Positions 36,965-47,580 are shown, numbered from the stretch's first letter. The stretch is 64,000 nt of DNA from Pseudarthrobacter enclensis (GCF_030811655.1 NZ_JAUSRE010000009.1:62001-126000); one strand, 5' to 3'. Notes: generated by a model from the sequence alone, not told the origin. A program made the numbers and translations.

Positions 36965-38404
36965 ATGACCACCGTGCAGTTGAACAGCCAGGACGTCCGC
37001 CAGAAAGGGTTGGCCCGGATGGCAGAAGAGCTGGCGGGGTGGACGCAGAAGTGGTTCCCGGACGCCTACATTTTTGCTTTGGCAGGTGTGCTGCTGGTGG
37101 CCATTGCCGCCCTGGCCATCGGAGCGTCGCCCAAGGCCGTGGTGGACTCGTTCGGCAATGGGTTCTGGGACCTCACCGCCTTCACCCTGCAGATGGCCAT
37201 GGTGGTGCTCACCGGCTATGTGGTGGCGACATCACCGCCGGTCGCCCGGCTGATCGAGCGTCTGGCGCCGGTACCCACCTCCGCCCGCTCCGCCGTCAGC
37301 TTCGTGGCCGTCCTCTCCATGTCGGTGTCCTTCGTCAACTGGGGGCTGAGCCTGATCTTTGGCGGCCTGCTGGCGCGCGCCATAGCGCGCCGCAAGGACC
37401 TCCACGTCGACTACCGGGCCCTCGGCGCAGCGGCCTTCATGGGGCTGGGCGCCGTCTGGGCCCTGGGAATGTCCTCCTCCGCGGCCCAGCTGCAGGCCAC
37501 CAAAGCTTCCATCCCCCCGGCGCTGCTGAAGATCACCGGCGTCCTGGACTTCGGGACCACCGTCTTCACCTGGCAGTCCCTGCTGACCTTGGCCATCCTG
37601 ATGCTTCTCACCACGGTCATCGCCCATTTCTCAGCCCCCACGGGAGGCTCGGTGAAGACGGCGGCCGATCTCGGCGTCGACCTCGACGACCAGCCTGAAC
37701 CGCCTGCTGAAAAGTCCCGGCCGGGCGAATGGCTTGAATACAGCCGGGTCCTGCCCGTCCTGGCCGGGGTGCTGACCCTGGGCTGGCTGGTGTCCCAGCT
37801 GCTGACCCTGCCCATCCTGAGCGTGGTCAGTTCGCTGAACGGATACCTGCTGGTGTTCCTGATGCTGGGGCTGGTGCTGCATGGAACACCGCGTAAGTTC
37901 CTTCAATCAGTCACCAAAGCCGTGCCCGCCACGGCCGGAATCCTGGTCCAGTTCCCGCTCTACGCTGCAATGGCCGCCATCCTGACCAAGGCCACCGGGG
38001 CCGGCGGCCTCTCGGTGTCGGAGCACTTGGCCCACTTCTTCACCAGCATCGGCGGCAACGGGGCGTTCGCCGTCATCATCGCCATCTACACCGCCATTCT
38101 GGGCATGTTCGTGCCCTCCGGCGGCGGTAAGTGGCTGGTGGAGGCGCCGTACGTCATGCAGTCCGCTACGGACGTCAACATGAACCTGGGCTGGACCGTA
38201 CAGATCTACAACATGGCCGAGGCACTGCCCAACCTCGTCAACCCGTTCTTCATGCTTCCCCTGCTGGCGGTGCTGGGCCTGCGCGCCCGGGACCTGGTGG
38301 GCTTCACGTTCCAGCAGTTCCTGTTCCACCTGCCGGTGGTCCTGCTGCTGGCCTGGCTGCTGGGCATGACGTTCGAGTTCATGCCGCCGGTCATACCCAA
38401 CTGA
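36965..38404 (+). CDS. atoE: Short-chain fatty acid transporter, AtoE family
   Basis: A 479-residue membrane protein with about a dozen hydrophobic segments. It matches the AtoE short-chain fatty acid transporters ([21 protein letters not shown] start, [43 protein letters not shown]). It presumably imports acetoacetate or butyrate for the flanking CoA-transferase. GGAGAGATACACC precedes ATG 36965. It sits between the two transferase subunit genes. Confidence 0.92.
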   Translation: MTTVQLNSQDVRQKGLARMAEELAGWTQKWFPDAYIFALAGVLLVAIAALAIGASPKAVVDSFGNGFWDLTAFTLQMAMVVLTGYVVATSPPVARLIERLAPVPTSARSAVSFVAVLSMSVSFVNWGLSLIFGGLLARAIARRKDLHVDYRALGAAAFMGLGAVWALGMSSSAAQLQATKASIPPALLKITGVLDFGTTVFTWQSLLTLAILMLLTTVIAHFSAPTGGSVKTAADLGVDLDDQPEPPAEKSRPGEWLEYSRVLPVLAGVLTLGWLVSQLLTLPILSVVSSLNGYLLVFLMLGLVLHGTPRKFLQSVTKAVPATAGILVQFPLYAAMAAILTKATGAGGLSVSEHLAHFFTSIGGNGAFAVIIAIYTAILGMFVPSGGGKWLVEAPYVMQSATDVNMNLGWTVQIYNMAEALPNLVNPFFMLPLLAVLGLRARDLVGFTFQQFLFHLPVVLLLAWLLGMTFEFMPPVIPN

Positions 38405-38433
38405 GTACAGCTAAAGAGATCAAGGAGAACCCC

Positions 38434-39105
38434 ATGGGATGGACCAGGGATGAAATGGCTGCCATCGCGGCCGAGGAACTGAACGACGGCGACTACGTGA
38501 ACCTTGGGATCGGCATCCCCACGCTGGTGGCCAACAACCTGCCCGAGGGCGTGCGGGTGGTCCTGCAGAGCGAGAACGGCCTGCTGGGCATGGGTCCCTT
38601 CCCGTACGAGGGCGAGGAGGATGCGGATCTCATCAACGCGGGCAAGCAGACCGTCACGGTCCTGCCCGGCGGAAGCATCTTCGACTCCGCCACCTCGTTC
38701 GGGATGATCCGGGGCGGACACGTCAAGGTGGCTATCCTGGGCGCCATGCAGGTGTCCGGCAACGGCGACCTGGCCAACTGGACCATCCCGGGCAAGATGG
38801 TCAAGGGCATGGGGGGTGCCATGGACCTGGTGGCCGGCACACCCCGTGTTGTGGTCCTCACCGAGCACAACGCCAAGGACGGCACCGCCAAGATCGTGCG
38901 CGAATGCACGCTGCCCTTGACGGGGCTCAGCTGCGTGGACCGGATCATCAGCGACCTCGCCGTCTTTGACCTGGTGAAGGACGACGACGGCGGGCGGCAG
39001 CTCACGCTGACCCGCCTGGCGCCGGGGGTCACCGAAGAGGAGATCCGGGAAAAAACTGAAGCGGACTTCGACGTCCGGCTCGAGAATGAGGAAGTGGCAG
39101 CATGA
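38434..39105 (+). CDS. scoB: 3-oxoacid CoA-transferase subunit B
   Basis: Beta, catalytic subunit, 223 residues. [18 protein letters not shown] near residue 24 and the active-site glutamate in [14 protein letters not shown] (about residue 47) are the family signature; [19 protein letters not shown] follows. With subunit A it activates acetoacetate with CoA from succinyl-CoA or acetyl-CoA. ATG 38434 follows AAGGAG. Its stop overlaps the thiolase start by 4 bases. Confidence 0.93.
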   Translation: MGWTRDEMAAIAAEELNDGDYVNLGIGIPTLVANNLPEGVRVVLQSENGLLGMGPFPYEGEEDADLINAGKQTVTVLPGGSIFDSATSFGMIRGGHVKVAILGAMQVSGNGDLANWTIPGKMVKGMGGAMDLVAGTPRVVVLTEHNAKDGTAKIVRECTLPLTGLSCVDRIISDLAVFDLVKDDDGGRQLTLTRLAPGVTEEEIREKTEADFDVRLENEEVAA

Positions 39106-40295
39106 GCCTCAAAGACCAGTTCGGCAAGGACGTACTGATCACCGGCTGGGGACACAGCAGGTTCGGCAAGCTCGCCGACGACACCCTGGAATCCCTGATC
39201 GTGCAGGTGGCCACGGACGCCATCAGCACCGCAGGCATCGAGCCGGGCCAGATCGATGAGATCTACGTTGGCCAGTTCAACTCCGGCATGATGCCGCTGG
39301 CCTTTCCGTCCTCGCTGGCACTGCAGGTCTCACAGGACCTGGGCAACGTCCCGTCCACCCGCGTGGAGAACGCCTGCGCCTCGGGTTCGGCCGCGTTCCA
39401 GCAGGGCACCAAGTCGCTGCTGGCGGGGACGGCAAAGACCGTCCTGGTGATCGGCGCCGAAAAGATGACCCATGCCGGAGCGGACGTAGTGGGTGCCGGG
39501 CTCCTGGGCGCGGACTACGACATGGCCGGCAAGCCCTCCACGACGGGATTCACGGGTCTTTTCGCCGAGGTGGCCAAGCACTACGCCAAGCGGTACGACG
39601 CCGCTGGCAGCCTCGGTGATGTGCTGGGCACGATCGCTGCCAAGAACCACCGCAATGGCGTGGACAACCCTTACGCACAGCTCCGCAGGGACCTGGGCGA
39701 GGAGTTCTGCCGGACGGTCTCGGACAAGAACCCCATGGTGGCCGATCCGCTGCGCCGCACGGACTGTTCCCCCGTCTCCGACGGTGCTGCCGCCGTCGTG
39801 CTGTCCACGTCGGCCACTGGTGGAAGCGCCTCCCCCGTCCGGCTCGCGGGCTTTGGACACGCCAACGACTTTTTCCCCGCGGCGCGCAGGGACCCCACCG
39901 CTTTCGAGGCCACCCGGGTCTCGTGGCAGCGCGCCCTGGCGATGGCCGGCGTCGGGCTCGAAGACCTGGACCTGGCCGAAGTCCACGACTGCTTCACCAT
40001 TGCCGAGCTGCTGATGTACGAGGCCATGGGCCTGACCGAACCGGGCCAGGGCGCCAGGGCCCTCGAGGAGGGCTGGGTCTTCAAGGACGGCAAGCTGCCG
40101 GTCAACGTCTCCGGCGGCCTCAAGTCCAAGGGCCACCCAGTGGGGGCTACGGGCGTGTCCCAGCACGTCCTGGCAGCCATGCAGCTCACCGGCACCGCAG
40201 GAGACATGCAGCTGGCCGCTCCCCGGCGGGCAGCAGTGCAGAACATGGGTGGCGTGGGGATCGCCAACTACGTCAGCGTGCTTGAAGCTGTCTGA
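39102..40295 (+). CDS. Thiolase (acetyl-CoA acetyltransferase type)
   Basis: A 397-residue thiolase-fold enzyme of the SCP2/lipid-transfer branch, which cleaves acetoacetyl-CoA to two acetyl-CoA. The nucleophile Cys lies in [15 protein letters not shown] (near residue 89). The distal His is in [10 protein letters not shown] rather than the canonical NEAFA loop, and [20 protein letters not shown] supplies the GHP motif. It is the last gene of the acetoacetate operon and is translationally coupled to subunit B (ATGA). Confidence 0.9.
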   Translation: MSLKDQFGKDVLITGWGHSRFGKLADDTLESLIVQVATDAISTAGIEPGQIDEIYVGQFNSGMMPLAFPSSLALQVSQDLGNVPSTRVENACASGSAAFQQGTKSLLAGTAKTVLVIGAEKMTHAGADVVGAGLLGADYDMAGKPSTTGFTGLFAEVAKHYAKRYDAAGSLGDVLGTIAAKNHRNGVDNPYAQLRRDLGEEFCRTVSDKNPMVADPLRRTDCSPVSDGAAAVVLSTSATGGSASPVRLAGFGHANDFFPAARRDPTAFEATRVSWQRALAMAGVGLEDLDLAEVHDCFTIAELLMYEAMGLTEPGQGARALEEGWVFKDGKLPVNVSGGLKSKGHPVGATGVSQHVLAAMQLTGTAGDMQLAAPRRAAVQNMGGVGIANYVSVLEAV

Positions 40296-40305
40296 GCAAC
40301 TGCCG

Positions 40306-40348
40306 GCTCCAAAGTGCCCCGCGCCGCCGTCGTGGGGCACTTTGGAGC
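40306..40348 (+). terminator. Hairpin after the acetoacetate operon
   Basis: A 15-bp perfect stem (GCTCCAAAGTGCCCC and complement) with a 13-base loop begins 10 bases after the thiolase stop. No T-run follows, so it may also protect the mRNA end. Confidence 0.6.
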
Positions 40349-40448
40349 TGCCCGCGGCCGTTTGCGCAGATGACGACGGCGTGTCCGCGCCAAGGTGCCC
40401 CGGGACGGCAGGATGTCGCTCCGGGTCAGCGCTTTATCGCGGCTACCC

Positions 40449-40477
40449 TTGCACCCGGGGCTTCCGCCCCGTACGTT
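40449..40477 (+). promoter_or_regulatory. Candidate promoter of the cold-shock gene
   Basis: TTGCAC, 17 bases, TACGTT, about 80 bases upstream of the cold-shock ATG. It would give a leader of about 75 bases, consistent with the structured leaders of cold-shock mRNAs. The 263-base gap upstream holds nothing else clear. Confidence 0.4.
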
Positions 40478-40558
40478 GGGGACTGTGGGGGATTAACTCC
40501 CGCGCACTCCGGGACGATCCCCGGGGAGAGAATCAGAGTCACATGAAGGAATGCAGCC

Positions 40559-40762
40559 ATGGCAACAGGCACAGTTAAATGGTTCAACGCCGAAAAGGGT
40601 TTTGGCTTCATTGCCCCCGATGACGGGTCCGCTGACGTTTTCGCCCACTACTCGGCAATCGCCACCAGCGGCTACCGCTCACTGGACGAGAACCAGAAGG
40701 TCGAATTCGATGTGACCCAGGGTCCCAAGGGCCCGCAGGCAGAGAACATCCGCCCGCTCTAA
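40559..40762 (+). CDS. Cold-shock protein, CspA family
   Basis: A 67-residue RNA chaperone consisting of a single cold-shock domain. [18 protein letters not shown] contains RNP1 (KGFGFIAP) and DVFAHYSAI contains RNP2. It binds single-stranded nucleic acid and melts mRNA structure at low temperature. A strong terminator follows within 40 bases, so it is monocistronic. Confidence 0.96.
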   Translation: MATGTVKWFNAEKGFGFIAPDDGSADVFAHYSAIATSGYRSLDENQKVEFDVTQGPKGPQAENIRPL

Positions 40763-40800
40763 GTCTTCGGCGGCCTCCGGCAACTGCCGGGACCCCATTC

Positions 40801-40840
40801 CAGCGGCCCCTCCACCATAGGTGGAGGGGCCGCTGTTTTT
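40801..40840 (+). terminator. Strong rho-independent terminator of the cold-shock gene
   Basis: A 16-bp perfect stem (CAGCGGCCCCTCCACC) with a 3-base loop followed by TTTTT. Confidence 0.92.
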
Positions 40841-40884
40841 ATGCCCCTGCACCGTTCGGTGGTTCCGTTTGGGATAATTGATCC

Positions 40885-41220
40885 ATGACGGGACACGACC
40901 AGGACAGGGACCCGTGGGAGGAGTTTGATGCCCTCGGCCCCGCCGCCCCGGACCGCGTGCCCGGCCAGCCGGGCGGGGAGCCGTACGGCTTCGGCTTCCG
41001 GACCGGGGTGCGCAGCGCCCGGGTTGCCGTTGGCTTCGCCATCTACGCACTGGCACTGGGAACCATCCTCGCCCTGACCGGTTGCATCGTCTTCATCACC
41101 CGGCAGCAGTGGCTGCTGATGGGCCTCATGCTGTTGTTTGAGGCGGTCTTTGTCTTCGCGTTTACGCGGCTCGTGGCCCAGGCCAGGCACCGTGTTCCGC
41201 GCGACCGGCATGCCAGGTAG
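40885..41220 (+). CDS. Small membrane protein of unknown function (111 aa)
   Basis: Function not recognised. An acidic, proline-rich N-terminus of about 45 residues precedes two predicted membrane segments (VAVGFAIYALALGTILALTG and WLLMGLMLLFEAVFVFAFT) and a short basic tail. A GATAAT box ends 6 bases before the ATG and no ribosome site is visible, so the transcript is probably leaderless. Confidence 0.7.
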   Translation: MTGHDQDRDPWEEFDALGPAAPDRVPGQPGGEPYGFGFRTGVRSARVAVGFAIYALALGTILALTGCIVFITRQQWLLMGLMLLFEAVFVFAFTRLVAQARHRVPRDRHAR

Positions 41221-41371
41221 CCCCCACTGGAGACCCGCCGTGCAGCCGGCCGTCAGCGGATGGCGAACGCGATGAAGAGGTTCAAGGCCCCTTGCTCCAC
41301 CCTGCGGGCCTGACCACGCGCGCCACGCCAGCCCGGCAGGGCAGGGCGGGGCAGAGAAGAGGCTCCCGTAC

Positions 41372-42148
41372 CTACCGGTGCTTGAACTCAGGCTGGCGCT
41401 TCTGCGCGAACGCGGCCATGCCTTCCTTCTGGTCCTCAGTGGCAAACAGGGAGTGGAACAGCCGCCGCTCGAAAATCACTCCCTGCGCCAACCCCATTTC
41501 GAACGCAGCGTTGACGGCCTCTTTCGCTGCCATCGCCGCGGGCTTGGATTTTCCGGCGATTACACCGGCCACCTCCAGTGCCTGCGACACCACATCCGCC
41601 GCCGGAACCACCCGGGAGACCAGCCCGCAGCGCTCGGCTTCCTCCGCGTCAATGAACCTTCCCGTGAGGATCATGTCCATGGCCTTGGCCTTGCCCACGG
41701 CCCGGGTGAGCCGCTGTGAACCGCCCATCCCAGGCAGCACGGCGAGGTTGATCTCCGGCTGGCCGAATTTCGCGTTGTCGCCCGCGATGATGATGTCGCA
41801 CATCATGGCCAGTTCGCAGCCGCCGCCCAGGGCAAACCCGGACACGGCCGCGATGGTGGGGATGCGCAGACGGGTAAAGTCTTCCCAGCCCCGGAACCAG
41901 TCCGTGGTGTACATGTCCATGTAGCCCTGGTCCGCCATCTCCTTGATGTCGGCACCCGCTGCAAAAGCCTTGCCCGAGCCCGTGACCACCACCGCGCCCA
42001 CGCCCGGATCGGAATCCATGGCGGTGACCGCGGCCACCAACTCCTCCATGGTGGCCTTGTTCAGCGCATTCAATGCCGAGGGCCGGTTCAGCGTCACCAG
42101 CCCTACCCTGCCCTGCTGCTCCACCAGGATGTTGGCGTACTCCGTCAT
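41372..42148 (-). CDS. Enoyl-CoA hydratase
   Basis: A crotonase-fold enzyme of 258 residues. Oxyanion-hole segments are [11 protein letters not shown] (near residue 66) and [19 protein letters not shown] (near residue 107). The two catalytic glutamates are expected in GGGCELAM and in [16 protein letters not shown]. It hydrates 2-enoyl-CoA in fatty or branched-chain acid breakdown. ATG 42148 overlaps the stop of the next gene upstream on this strand (ATGA), forming a two-gene unit with the hydrolase. Confidence 0.93.
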   Translation of the reverse strand: MTEYANILVEQQGRVGLVTLNRPSALNALNKATMEELVAAVTAMDSDPGVGAVVVTGSGKAFAAGADIKEMADQGYMDMYTTDWFRGWEDFTRLRIPTIAAVSGFALGGGCELAMMCDIIIAGDNAKFGQPEINLAVLPGMGGSQRLTRAVGKAKAMDMILTGRFIDAEEAERCGLVSRVVPAADVVSQALEVAGVIAGKSKPAAMAAKEAVNAAFEMGLAQGVIFERRLFHSLFATEDQKEGMAAFAQKRQPEFKHR

Positions 42149-43266
42149 TCGGGGCTCCCGTCGTCGTGTGCTGTTGTAGTTGGTCGCAGGTCCGGTTCCC
42201 CGCCGTCCAGCGGCCGGAAGAACCTGTCCACCTGCATGGGGGTAACCTCGGCCAGGTTGGCAGGTTTCCACTGCGGGTTCCTGTCCTTGTCCACCACCTG
42301 GGCACGGATTCCTTCGCGGAAATCAGGTCCGGACAGGAAGCGGATCCCCGTCCGGTACTCCTGGGCCAGGGCTTCGTCCAGGGTCAGGTTCGCGGCCCGG
42401 CGCAGGGCCGCCAGGGTGACCTTGATCGAGGTGGGCGACTTGGCTTCTATCGTGTCGGCCGCTTCCGTGGCATCTTCCCGGCCGGGCCCGGTCCAGGCCA
42501 AGAGCCGGGCAACGATTTCCTCCGCATCGTCGCAGGCGTAGCAGGCATCGATCCAGTCCCGCTGCCCCGCCAATACCGAGGCAGGAGGCTCGTCAGAGTA
42601 ACGGGCGACGGCGGCTTCCGGGCTTTCATCTTCCAGCGCCGCCACCAGGCTGGGCAGCGCGTGGGACGGCACGAAGTGGTCGGCGAGGCCGAGGAACAAG
42701 GCGTCCCCCGCATCCAGGTGCGCGCCGGTCAAGGCGGCATGCGTCCCTGTTTCGCCTGGTGCGTGAGACAGCAGGAACGTCCCGCCGACGTCGGGGGCGA
42801 ACCCAATGGTGGTCTCCGGCATCCCCATCCTGGTCCGTTCCGTGACAACGCGGACGCTGCCATGCGCGGAGATGCCGACGCCCCCGCCTAGAACCAAGCC
42901 GTCCATCAAAGCGACATACGGCTTTGGGTACCGGGAAATCAGCGAATTCATGCGGTATTCGGTCTGCCAGAAATCAGCGGTCGCGTTCCCACCGTGCAGC
43001 ATGTCCCGGTAGATCGCCACGATGTCTCCGCCGGCGCACAGGCCCCGCTCCCCGGCGCCCTGCACCAGGACGGTGGCCACGCCGTCGTCGTCTGTCCATG
43101 CAATCAGCTGCCGCAGCAGAAGATCGACCATTCCTGCTGTGAGCGCATTGACCGCCCTCGGCCGGTTCAGGGTAATCACGCCCAAGCGGCCGCGGCGTTC
43201 AAAAAGAACCTCCGCACTTCCGCTCTCAGCCGTGCTGTCCGTAGTGGTGCCCTTGGCTGCGGTCAT
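42145..43266 (-). CDS. 3-hydroxyisobutyryl-CoA hydrolase-like enoyl-CoA hydratase/isomerase
   Basis: A 373-residue crotonase-superfamily protein, longer than hydratases and matching the valine-pathway hydrolase [20 protein letters not shown], then [55 protein letters not shown] and a C-terminal [29 protein letters not shown]. It releases free 3-hydroxyisobutyrate from its CoA ester. The coupling with an enoyl-CoA hydratase supports a valine catabolic role (inference). Confidence 0.88.
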   Translation of the reverse strand: MTAAKGTTTDSTAESGSAEVLFERRGRLGVITLNRPRAVNALTAGMVDLLLRQLIAWTDDDGVATVLVQGAGERGLCAGGDIVAIYRDMLHGGNATADFWQTEYRMNSLISRYPKPYVALMDGLVLGGGVGISAHGSVRVVTERTRMGMPETTIGFAPDVGGTFLLSHAPGETGTHAALTGAHLDAGDALFLGLADHFVPSHALPSLVAALEDESPEAAVARYSDEPPASVLAGQRDWIDACYACDDAEEIVARLLAWTGPGREDATEAADTIEAKSPTSIKVTLAALRRAANLTLDEALAQEYRTGIRFLSGPDFREGIRAQVVDKDRNPQWKPANLAEVTPMQVDRFFRPLDGGEPDLRPTTTAHDDGSPE

Positions 43267-43429
43267 CTGCTGGAGCGCTCCTTTGCATGGTGGCCGGACG
43301 AGTGATCCAGGTCATTCTGTTGCGAATATACCCGTCTCCACCGTTCGCAAACGAACGGCACCGGGAACGGCGGGCCGATGCCGTCGAAGGCTTTACCCGC
43401 CGTGCGGCTGCCAAGGTAAGTTAGGAACC

Positions 43430-44236
43430 GTGAAGATAGCTACCTGGAATGTGAACTCGCTCCGAGCCCGCGCCGACCGCGTTGAAGCGTGGCTCCAGCG
43501 CAGCGACTGCGATGTCCTTGCCATCCAGGAGACCAAGTGCAAGGACGAGAACTTCCCCTGGGAGCTCTTTGAACGCATGGGCTACGAGGTGGCCCACTTC
43601 GGAGTCAACCAGTGGAACGGTGTGGCCATCGCCTCCCGTGTGGGGCTTGAGGACGTGGAGCGGACCTTCCTTGACCAGCCTTCGTTCGGCAAGGCCGGCA
43701 AGGATCCCGTCCAGGAGGCCCGTGCCATGGCCGCCACCTGCGCCGGCATCCGCATTTGGAGTCTCTACGTTCCCAACGGCCGCTCCCTCGACGACGAGCA
43801 CATGCCGTACAAGCTCAAGTGGTTGGAGAGCCTGAAGACGCACGCCCAGGCACTGGTTACGGAGAACCCACAGGCGCAGGTGGCGTTGATGGGCGACTGG
43901 AACATCGCACCGTTCGATGACGACGTCTGGGACATCGACCTGTTCATCAACAACCGGTCAACGCACGTCAGCCCGCCGGAACGTGAGGCGTTCCATGCCT
44001 TCGAAGCGGCCGGCTACACGGACGTGGTGCGCCCCTACACGCCTGGCCCCGGTGTCTACACCTACTGGGACTACACCCAGCTGCGGTTCCCCAAAAAGGA
44101 AGGCATGCGGATCGACTTCGTCCTGGCTTCCCCCGCCCTGGCCGCGCGCGTCACCGGCGCCGCGATCGACCGCGAGGAACGCAAGGGCAAAGGCGCCTCC
44201 GACCACGCCCCCGTACTTGTGGAACTGGCGGACTAA
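43430..44236 (+). CDS. xth: Exodeoxyribonuclease III
   Basis: AP endonuclease and 3'-exonuclease for base-excision repair, 268 residues. Motifs of the exonuclease-endonuclease-phosphatase fold are WNVNSLRAR (N7 region), LAIQETKCKD (metal Glu), VYVPNG-type LYVPNGRSLDD, LMGDWNIAPFDDDVWD and the C-terminal GASDHAPVLVEL (catalytic Asp-His). GTG 43430 lies 7 bases after a TAAGTT box and has no ribosome site, so it is a probable leaderless start. Confidence 0.94.
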   Translation: MKIATWNVNSLRARADRVEAWLQRSDCDVLAIQETKCKDENFPWELFERMGYEVAHFGVNQWNGVAIASRVGLEDVERTFLDQPSFGKAGKDPVQEARAMAATCAGIRIWSLYVPNGRSLDDEHMPYKLKWLESLKTHAQALVTENPQAQVALMGDWNIAPFDDDVWDIDLFINNRSTHVSPPEREAFHAFEAAGYTDVVRPYTPGPGVYTYWDYTQLRFPKKEGMRIDFVLASPALAARVTGAAIDREERKGKGASDHAPVLVELAD

Positions 44237-44270
44237 TGACGTCACCCTGGACCCTTGCAAGGAGACCGTC

Positions 44271-45161
44271 ATGACGGGAAACCTCTACCGGGGCCAGGCC
44301 GGCCTGCCTTTCTCCTCCACCCTCCGCGTCTACGAACCCCTGGAAGCCTTCCCGGAGGAACAACGCCCGGCCATCCAGGCAGCGGGGGCGCAGGCAGTCT
44401 CGCGCGCCGCCGTCGAAAACGCTGAACTGCTGGCGTCGCTGGGCCGCATCACCCGCACGGGCGGGGACCCGTTCCCGACGGGACGCACCGATCTGGTGCG
44501 GGTCACCACCCTCCCGGCGCCGGAAGGTGGAGCGGCCGACGACGCTGCTGACGCCGACGCCGGACCCGTCCTGCTGTATTGCCCCAGCCAACTGGTCCTT
44601 CGCGCCGGTTTGGCGGCCAACGCCCTCATGGAGGGCATCCACGGCCCGCTCGCCGAGCTGTTGATCCCTGAAGAGCAGCGTGACCGGCACCAGGAACGCA
44701 TCGACCTGGTGAAGGCCCGCGACGGCTCCATCAGGGTCCACACGCGGGCTTCCACCTGGGGCATCCCCTTCAGCTGGTTCTCGCTGTTCATGGAATCCGA
44801 CCGCAAGGACGTGGTGGAAGCCAACGGCCGAATCCTCACCGTCCGGGTCTGGGCGACCCTCACCGACGCCCTGGAGCGGGCCCGCTATGCCGTGGCCAAC
44901 CTTGCCCTGGCCGCCCCGGACCTGGACATGCTCGATGACCTGGCGCAACTGACCGAATGGCTCGAATCGTTCCACGTGAACTCCATGGTGGAGCTGGACT
45001 ACGGCGCCGTGGCAGACAAGGTATACCCCGACGAGTCACCCATGGACATCAGGCTGGGTATCGAATGCCTGGCAGAGGGGGACATGACCGGCGCAGCCGC
45101 TGCCTATCGCCGGCTTGCCTCCCGCTGGATTCCCATCCGCCAGCTCGCGCGCGCGTCCTGA
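44271..45161 (+). CDS. Conserved actinobacterial protein of unknown function
   Basis: A 296-residue soluble protein. No domain is recognised. Residues 60-130 contain a GGDPFPTGRTDLVRVTTLPAPEGG segment and a hydrophobic LLYCPSQLVLRAGLAANALMEG. The middle has WGIPFSWFSLFMESDRKDV, and the end is helical and acidic (LDMLDDLAQLTEWLESFHVNSMVELDYG). ATG 44271 follows AAGGAG, 34 bases after xth in the same direction. It may be co-transcribed with xth. Confidence 0.75.
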   Translation: MTGNLYRGQAGLPFSSTLRVYEPLEAFPEEQRPAIQAAGAQAVSRAAVENAELLASLGRITRTGGDPFPTGRTDLVRVTTLPAPEGGAADDAADADAGPVLLYCPSQLVLRAGLAANALMEGIHGPLAELLIPEEQRDRHQERIDLVKARDGSIRVHTRASTWGIPFSWFSLFMESDRKDVVEANGRILTVRVWATLTDALERARYAVANLALAAPDLDMLDDLAQLTEWLESFHVNSMVELDYGAVADKVYPDESPMDIRLGIECLAEGDMTGAAAAYRRLASRWIPIRQLARAS

Positions 45162-45236
45162 CGGGCGACAGCTCCCCGCAGATCCATTTCCGGGCCCCTT
45201 CTCACGTGTTCGCTGCTGACGGGGAACTGGAGCGAG

Positions 45237-46289
45237 TCAACTGCTGGGCGGGGCGGTGGACTCCCGGACGATCAGGTGGTGCGGGGCAACGGTCGTCTGC
45301 ACCGCACCATGGGATCCAGCGAGTTCATCAAGGAGCATCCGTGTCCCCTGCTGGCCCTGCTCCACCGGGTCCTGGGCGACAGTGGTGAGGCCCATTGCCT
45401 CGGAGAACTCATGGTTATCTATGCCGATGATGGAAAGATCTTCGGGGACCCGCACTCCCCTGCGCCGTGCCTGGAGCATGGCGCCAATGGCCATTTCATC
45501 GGAGGCGCAGAGTATGGCAGTAGGCTTCGGCCCGGGTTTTCCCCACAGGGCGTCAAAACCTTCCTGGCCACTCCGTACGGTGAAATTGCCAAAGATGTCC
45601 CACTCCGGCGGCATTATGGACCCGGCCTTCGCCATCGTTTCCACGAAGCCTTCCACACGGAGGCGGGGAACGGTGAAGTTCAGGTCGGAATCGTCCTGGC
45701 CATGCAGGAGTGCCACCTTACGATGTCCCAGCCCAATCAAGTGTGAAGTGGCGTCTGCTGCCGCTGCATAGTCGTCGATCCCGATGCTGGGGCAGTCCTC
45801 GACCGGGCCCCCGACGATGATCAACGGGATGTCAATGCGCTGCAGGTCCTCAATTTCCTCATGGGTAAGCGACATACACAGGACGAGCAGCGCGTCGATC
45901 TGCTTGTAGACCATTGTCTTGCTGAAAAGGCGTTCCCGTGCACCGCGCTGGCCGCCCAGGTTGAAGAGGGAGAGGTTGTAGCCGCGCTGGTGGAGTTCGC
46001 GGTCCACGCCTTCGATGGCCTTGAAGAAGAACCACCGGTCCACGTATGGTGCCAGCACGCCCACGGTCCTGGTCCGGCCCGTGGCAAGCCCGGAGGCCGA
46101 GGAAGAAGCCACATACCCGAGGTTTCCGGCGACCTCCAAAATCTTTTCCCTGGTGGCGGGCGAAACCCGGGGCAACCCGCGTACGGCCCGGGAAACAGTG
46201 GCCGTTGAGACTCCGGCGGCTGCGGCTACATCCTCAATGCTGACGCCGTTATGGCCGCCCCGTTGAGACCTTTCAGTTGTGCGTGCCAC
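45237..46289 (-). CDS. LacI-family transcriptional regulator
   Basis: A 350-residue repressor. The N-terminal helix-turn-helix SIEDVAAAAGVSTATVSRAVRGLPRVSPATREKI occupies about residues 17-50, with the hinge following (YVASSSASGLATGRT). The periplasmic-binding-like effector domain includes VGVLAPYVDRWFF and LSIIGIDNHEFSEAMGLTTVAQDP. The start is GTG 46289 with AGGGGA upstream. It is encoded downstream of the sugar ABC operon on the same strand and probably controls it, the GH13 gene and perhaps levansucrase through TGCAAGCG-type operators. Confidence 0.92.
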   Translation of the reverse strand: MARTTERSQRGGHNGVSIEDVAAAAGVSTATVSRAVRGLPRVSPATREKILEVAGNLGYVASSSASGLATGRTRTVGVLAPYVDRWFFFKAIEGVDRELHQRGYNLSLFNLGGQRGARERLFSKTMVYKQIDALLVLCMSLTHEEIEDLQRIDIPLIIVGGPVEDCPSIGIDDYAAAADATSHLIGLGHRKVALLHGQDDSDLNFTVPRLRVEGFVETMAKAGSIMPPEWDIFGNFTVRSGQEGFDALWGKPGPKPTAILCASDEMAIGAMLQARRRGVRVPEDLSIIGIDNHEFSEAMGLTTVAQDPVEQGQQGTRMLLDELAGSHGAVQTTVAPHHLIVRESTAPPSS

Positions 46290-46435
46290 CGTGTCCCCTT
46301 TTCAACTCCTTTTCGACGTAGGGCCGGCTGGCCCTGCGTTCACCCCCAAACCCTGCATTTTCCCATCCGACGCCCGGGCAGTGATAACCGGGCAGGCAGG
46401 GGCGCAGCAGCGGGGTGACGCTTCGGCCCGTGTTC

Positions 46436-46684
46436 CTACCTGCGGGCGGGAAGTTTACGGCGCAGGCGCACCATGCCATAGAGCGCCAGCAACGTGGCCA
46501 ACAGGCCCAGGGCCCAGCCGAGGGCGGACTGGGCAGTGACTTCCATCCACACTGTGACCACGAGGAGGACGAGTGCCCAAAACGCCAGGAAACCAATGAT
46601 GATGTCGAAGTCCTCGCCCGACCGGACAAGCCTGCTGCGGTTTCCCGCCCCCGGTGTGCGGGGGCGGGAACCGTTGTCCGTCAC
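46436..46684 (-). CDS. Small two-helix membrane protein (82 aa)
   Basis: Function not recognised. Two predicted membrane segments (IIIGFLAFWALVLLVVTVW and SALGWALGLLATLLALYGMV) follow a charged N-terminus, and a basic RLRRKLPARR tail ends it. GTG 46684 overlaps the permease stop by 4 bases (GTGA), so it belongs to the sugar-importer operon as its last gene. Confidence 0.7.
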   Translation of the reverse strand: MTDNGSRPRTPGAGNRSRLVRSGEDFDIIIGFLAFWALVLLVVTVWMEVTAQSALGWALGLLATLLALYGMVRLRRKLPARR

Positions 46685-47580
46685 TTGACTGCACCTGCCG
46701 TGAGGCCGGCGACAATCTTGCGCTGAAATACCAGCACCAGGATCACCAGCGGAATGGTGACGATGGTGCCTGCGGCCATGATGGCCGTGTAAGGAATCTG
46801 GTTGGGCTGCGCGCCGGCGAAGTTGGCGATGGCCACGGTAACAGGCTGCGTCGCATCGCTGGACAGCTGGCTCGCGATCAGGAATTCATTCCACGAGGAG
46901 ATGAACGCCAGGATCGCCGTGGTGAAAATCGCAGGTGCCGCCAGCGGCATGATGACCTTGCGGAAGGCCTGCCCCTGGGTGCAGCCGTCAACCCTGGCCG
47001 ATTCCTCCAGCTCCCACGGCATCTCCCGGAAGAAAGAGGTCATGGTGTAGACGGTCAGCGGGAGCACGAAGGAAATGTTGGGGATGATCAGCGCCTGGTA
47101 GGTACCCATCCAGCCGATGTTGGTGAACAGCTGGAAGAGCGGGGTGATCAGGGCGACACCGGGGAACATGGAGGCTCCGAGGATGAAGCCGAGCACCAGG
47201 AACTTTCCCTTGAAGTTCAGCCGGGCCAGGGCGTAAGCGGCGAACACACCGATCAGGAGGGACACAACCGTCACCACGCCGCCGATGAACACGCTGTTCA
47301 AGAGCGCCTGGCCGAACCTGTTGCCAAACGATGTATCGAAGGCGGTCCTGAAATTGTCCAGGGTCACATGGGTCGGCAGGATTGAGGTGTCGTAAGTGAA
47401 GCCCACCTCACGGAACGCCGTGACCACCATCCAGTAGGCAGGCGCCAGGCACCAGAGCAGGACGATCGCAGCACTGAGGTAGGTGCGGCCCTGCGCCCAC
47501 TTTTCACGGTTCTGCGCGGCCCTGCGGCCCCTGTCCTGCCGGGCACGCAGTGCCGAGGCGTCGGCTGTTGCCGTGGTCAT
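46681..47580 (-). CDS. Sugar ABC transporter permease (MalG-type)
   Basis: A 299-residue inner-membrane permease of a carbohydrate ABC importer with six membrane segments. The cytoplasmic EAA loop that contacts the ATPase reads ELEESARVDGCTQGQAFRKVIMPLAAP (about residues 195-221). Its ATG overlaps the stop of the preceding permease gene (ATGA). No ATPase is encoded in the operon; a shared MsiK-type ATPase elsewhere is likely (inference from actinobacterial precedent). Confidence 0.93.
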   Translation of the reverse strand: MTTATADASALRARQDRGRRAAQNREKWAQGRTYLSAAIVLLWCLAPAYWMVVTAFREVGFTYDTSILPTHVTLDNFRTAFDTSFGNRFGQALLNSVFIGGVVTVVSLLIGVFAAYALARLNFKGKFLVLGFILGASMFPGVALITPLFQLFTNIGWMGTYQALIIPNISFVLPLTVYTMTSFFREMPWELEESARVDGCTQGQAFRKVIMPLAAPAIFTTAILAFISSWNEFLIASQLSSDATQPVTVAIANFAGAQPNQIPYTAIMAAGTIVTIPLVILVLVFQRKIVAGLTAGAVK

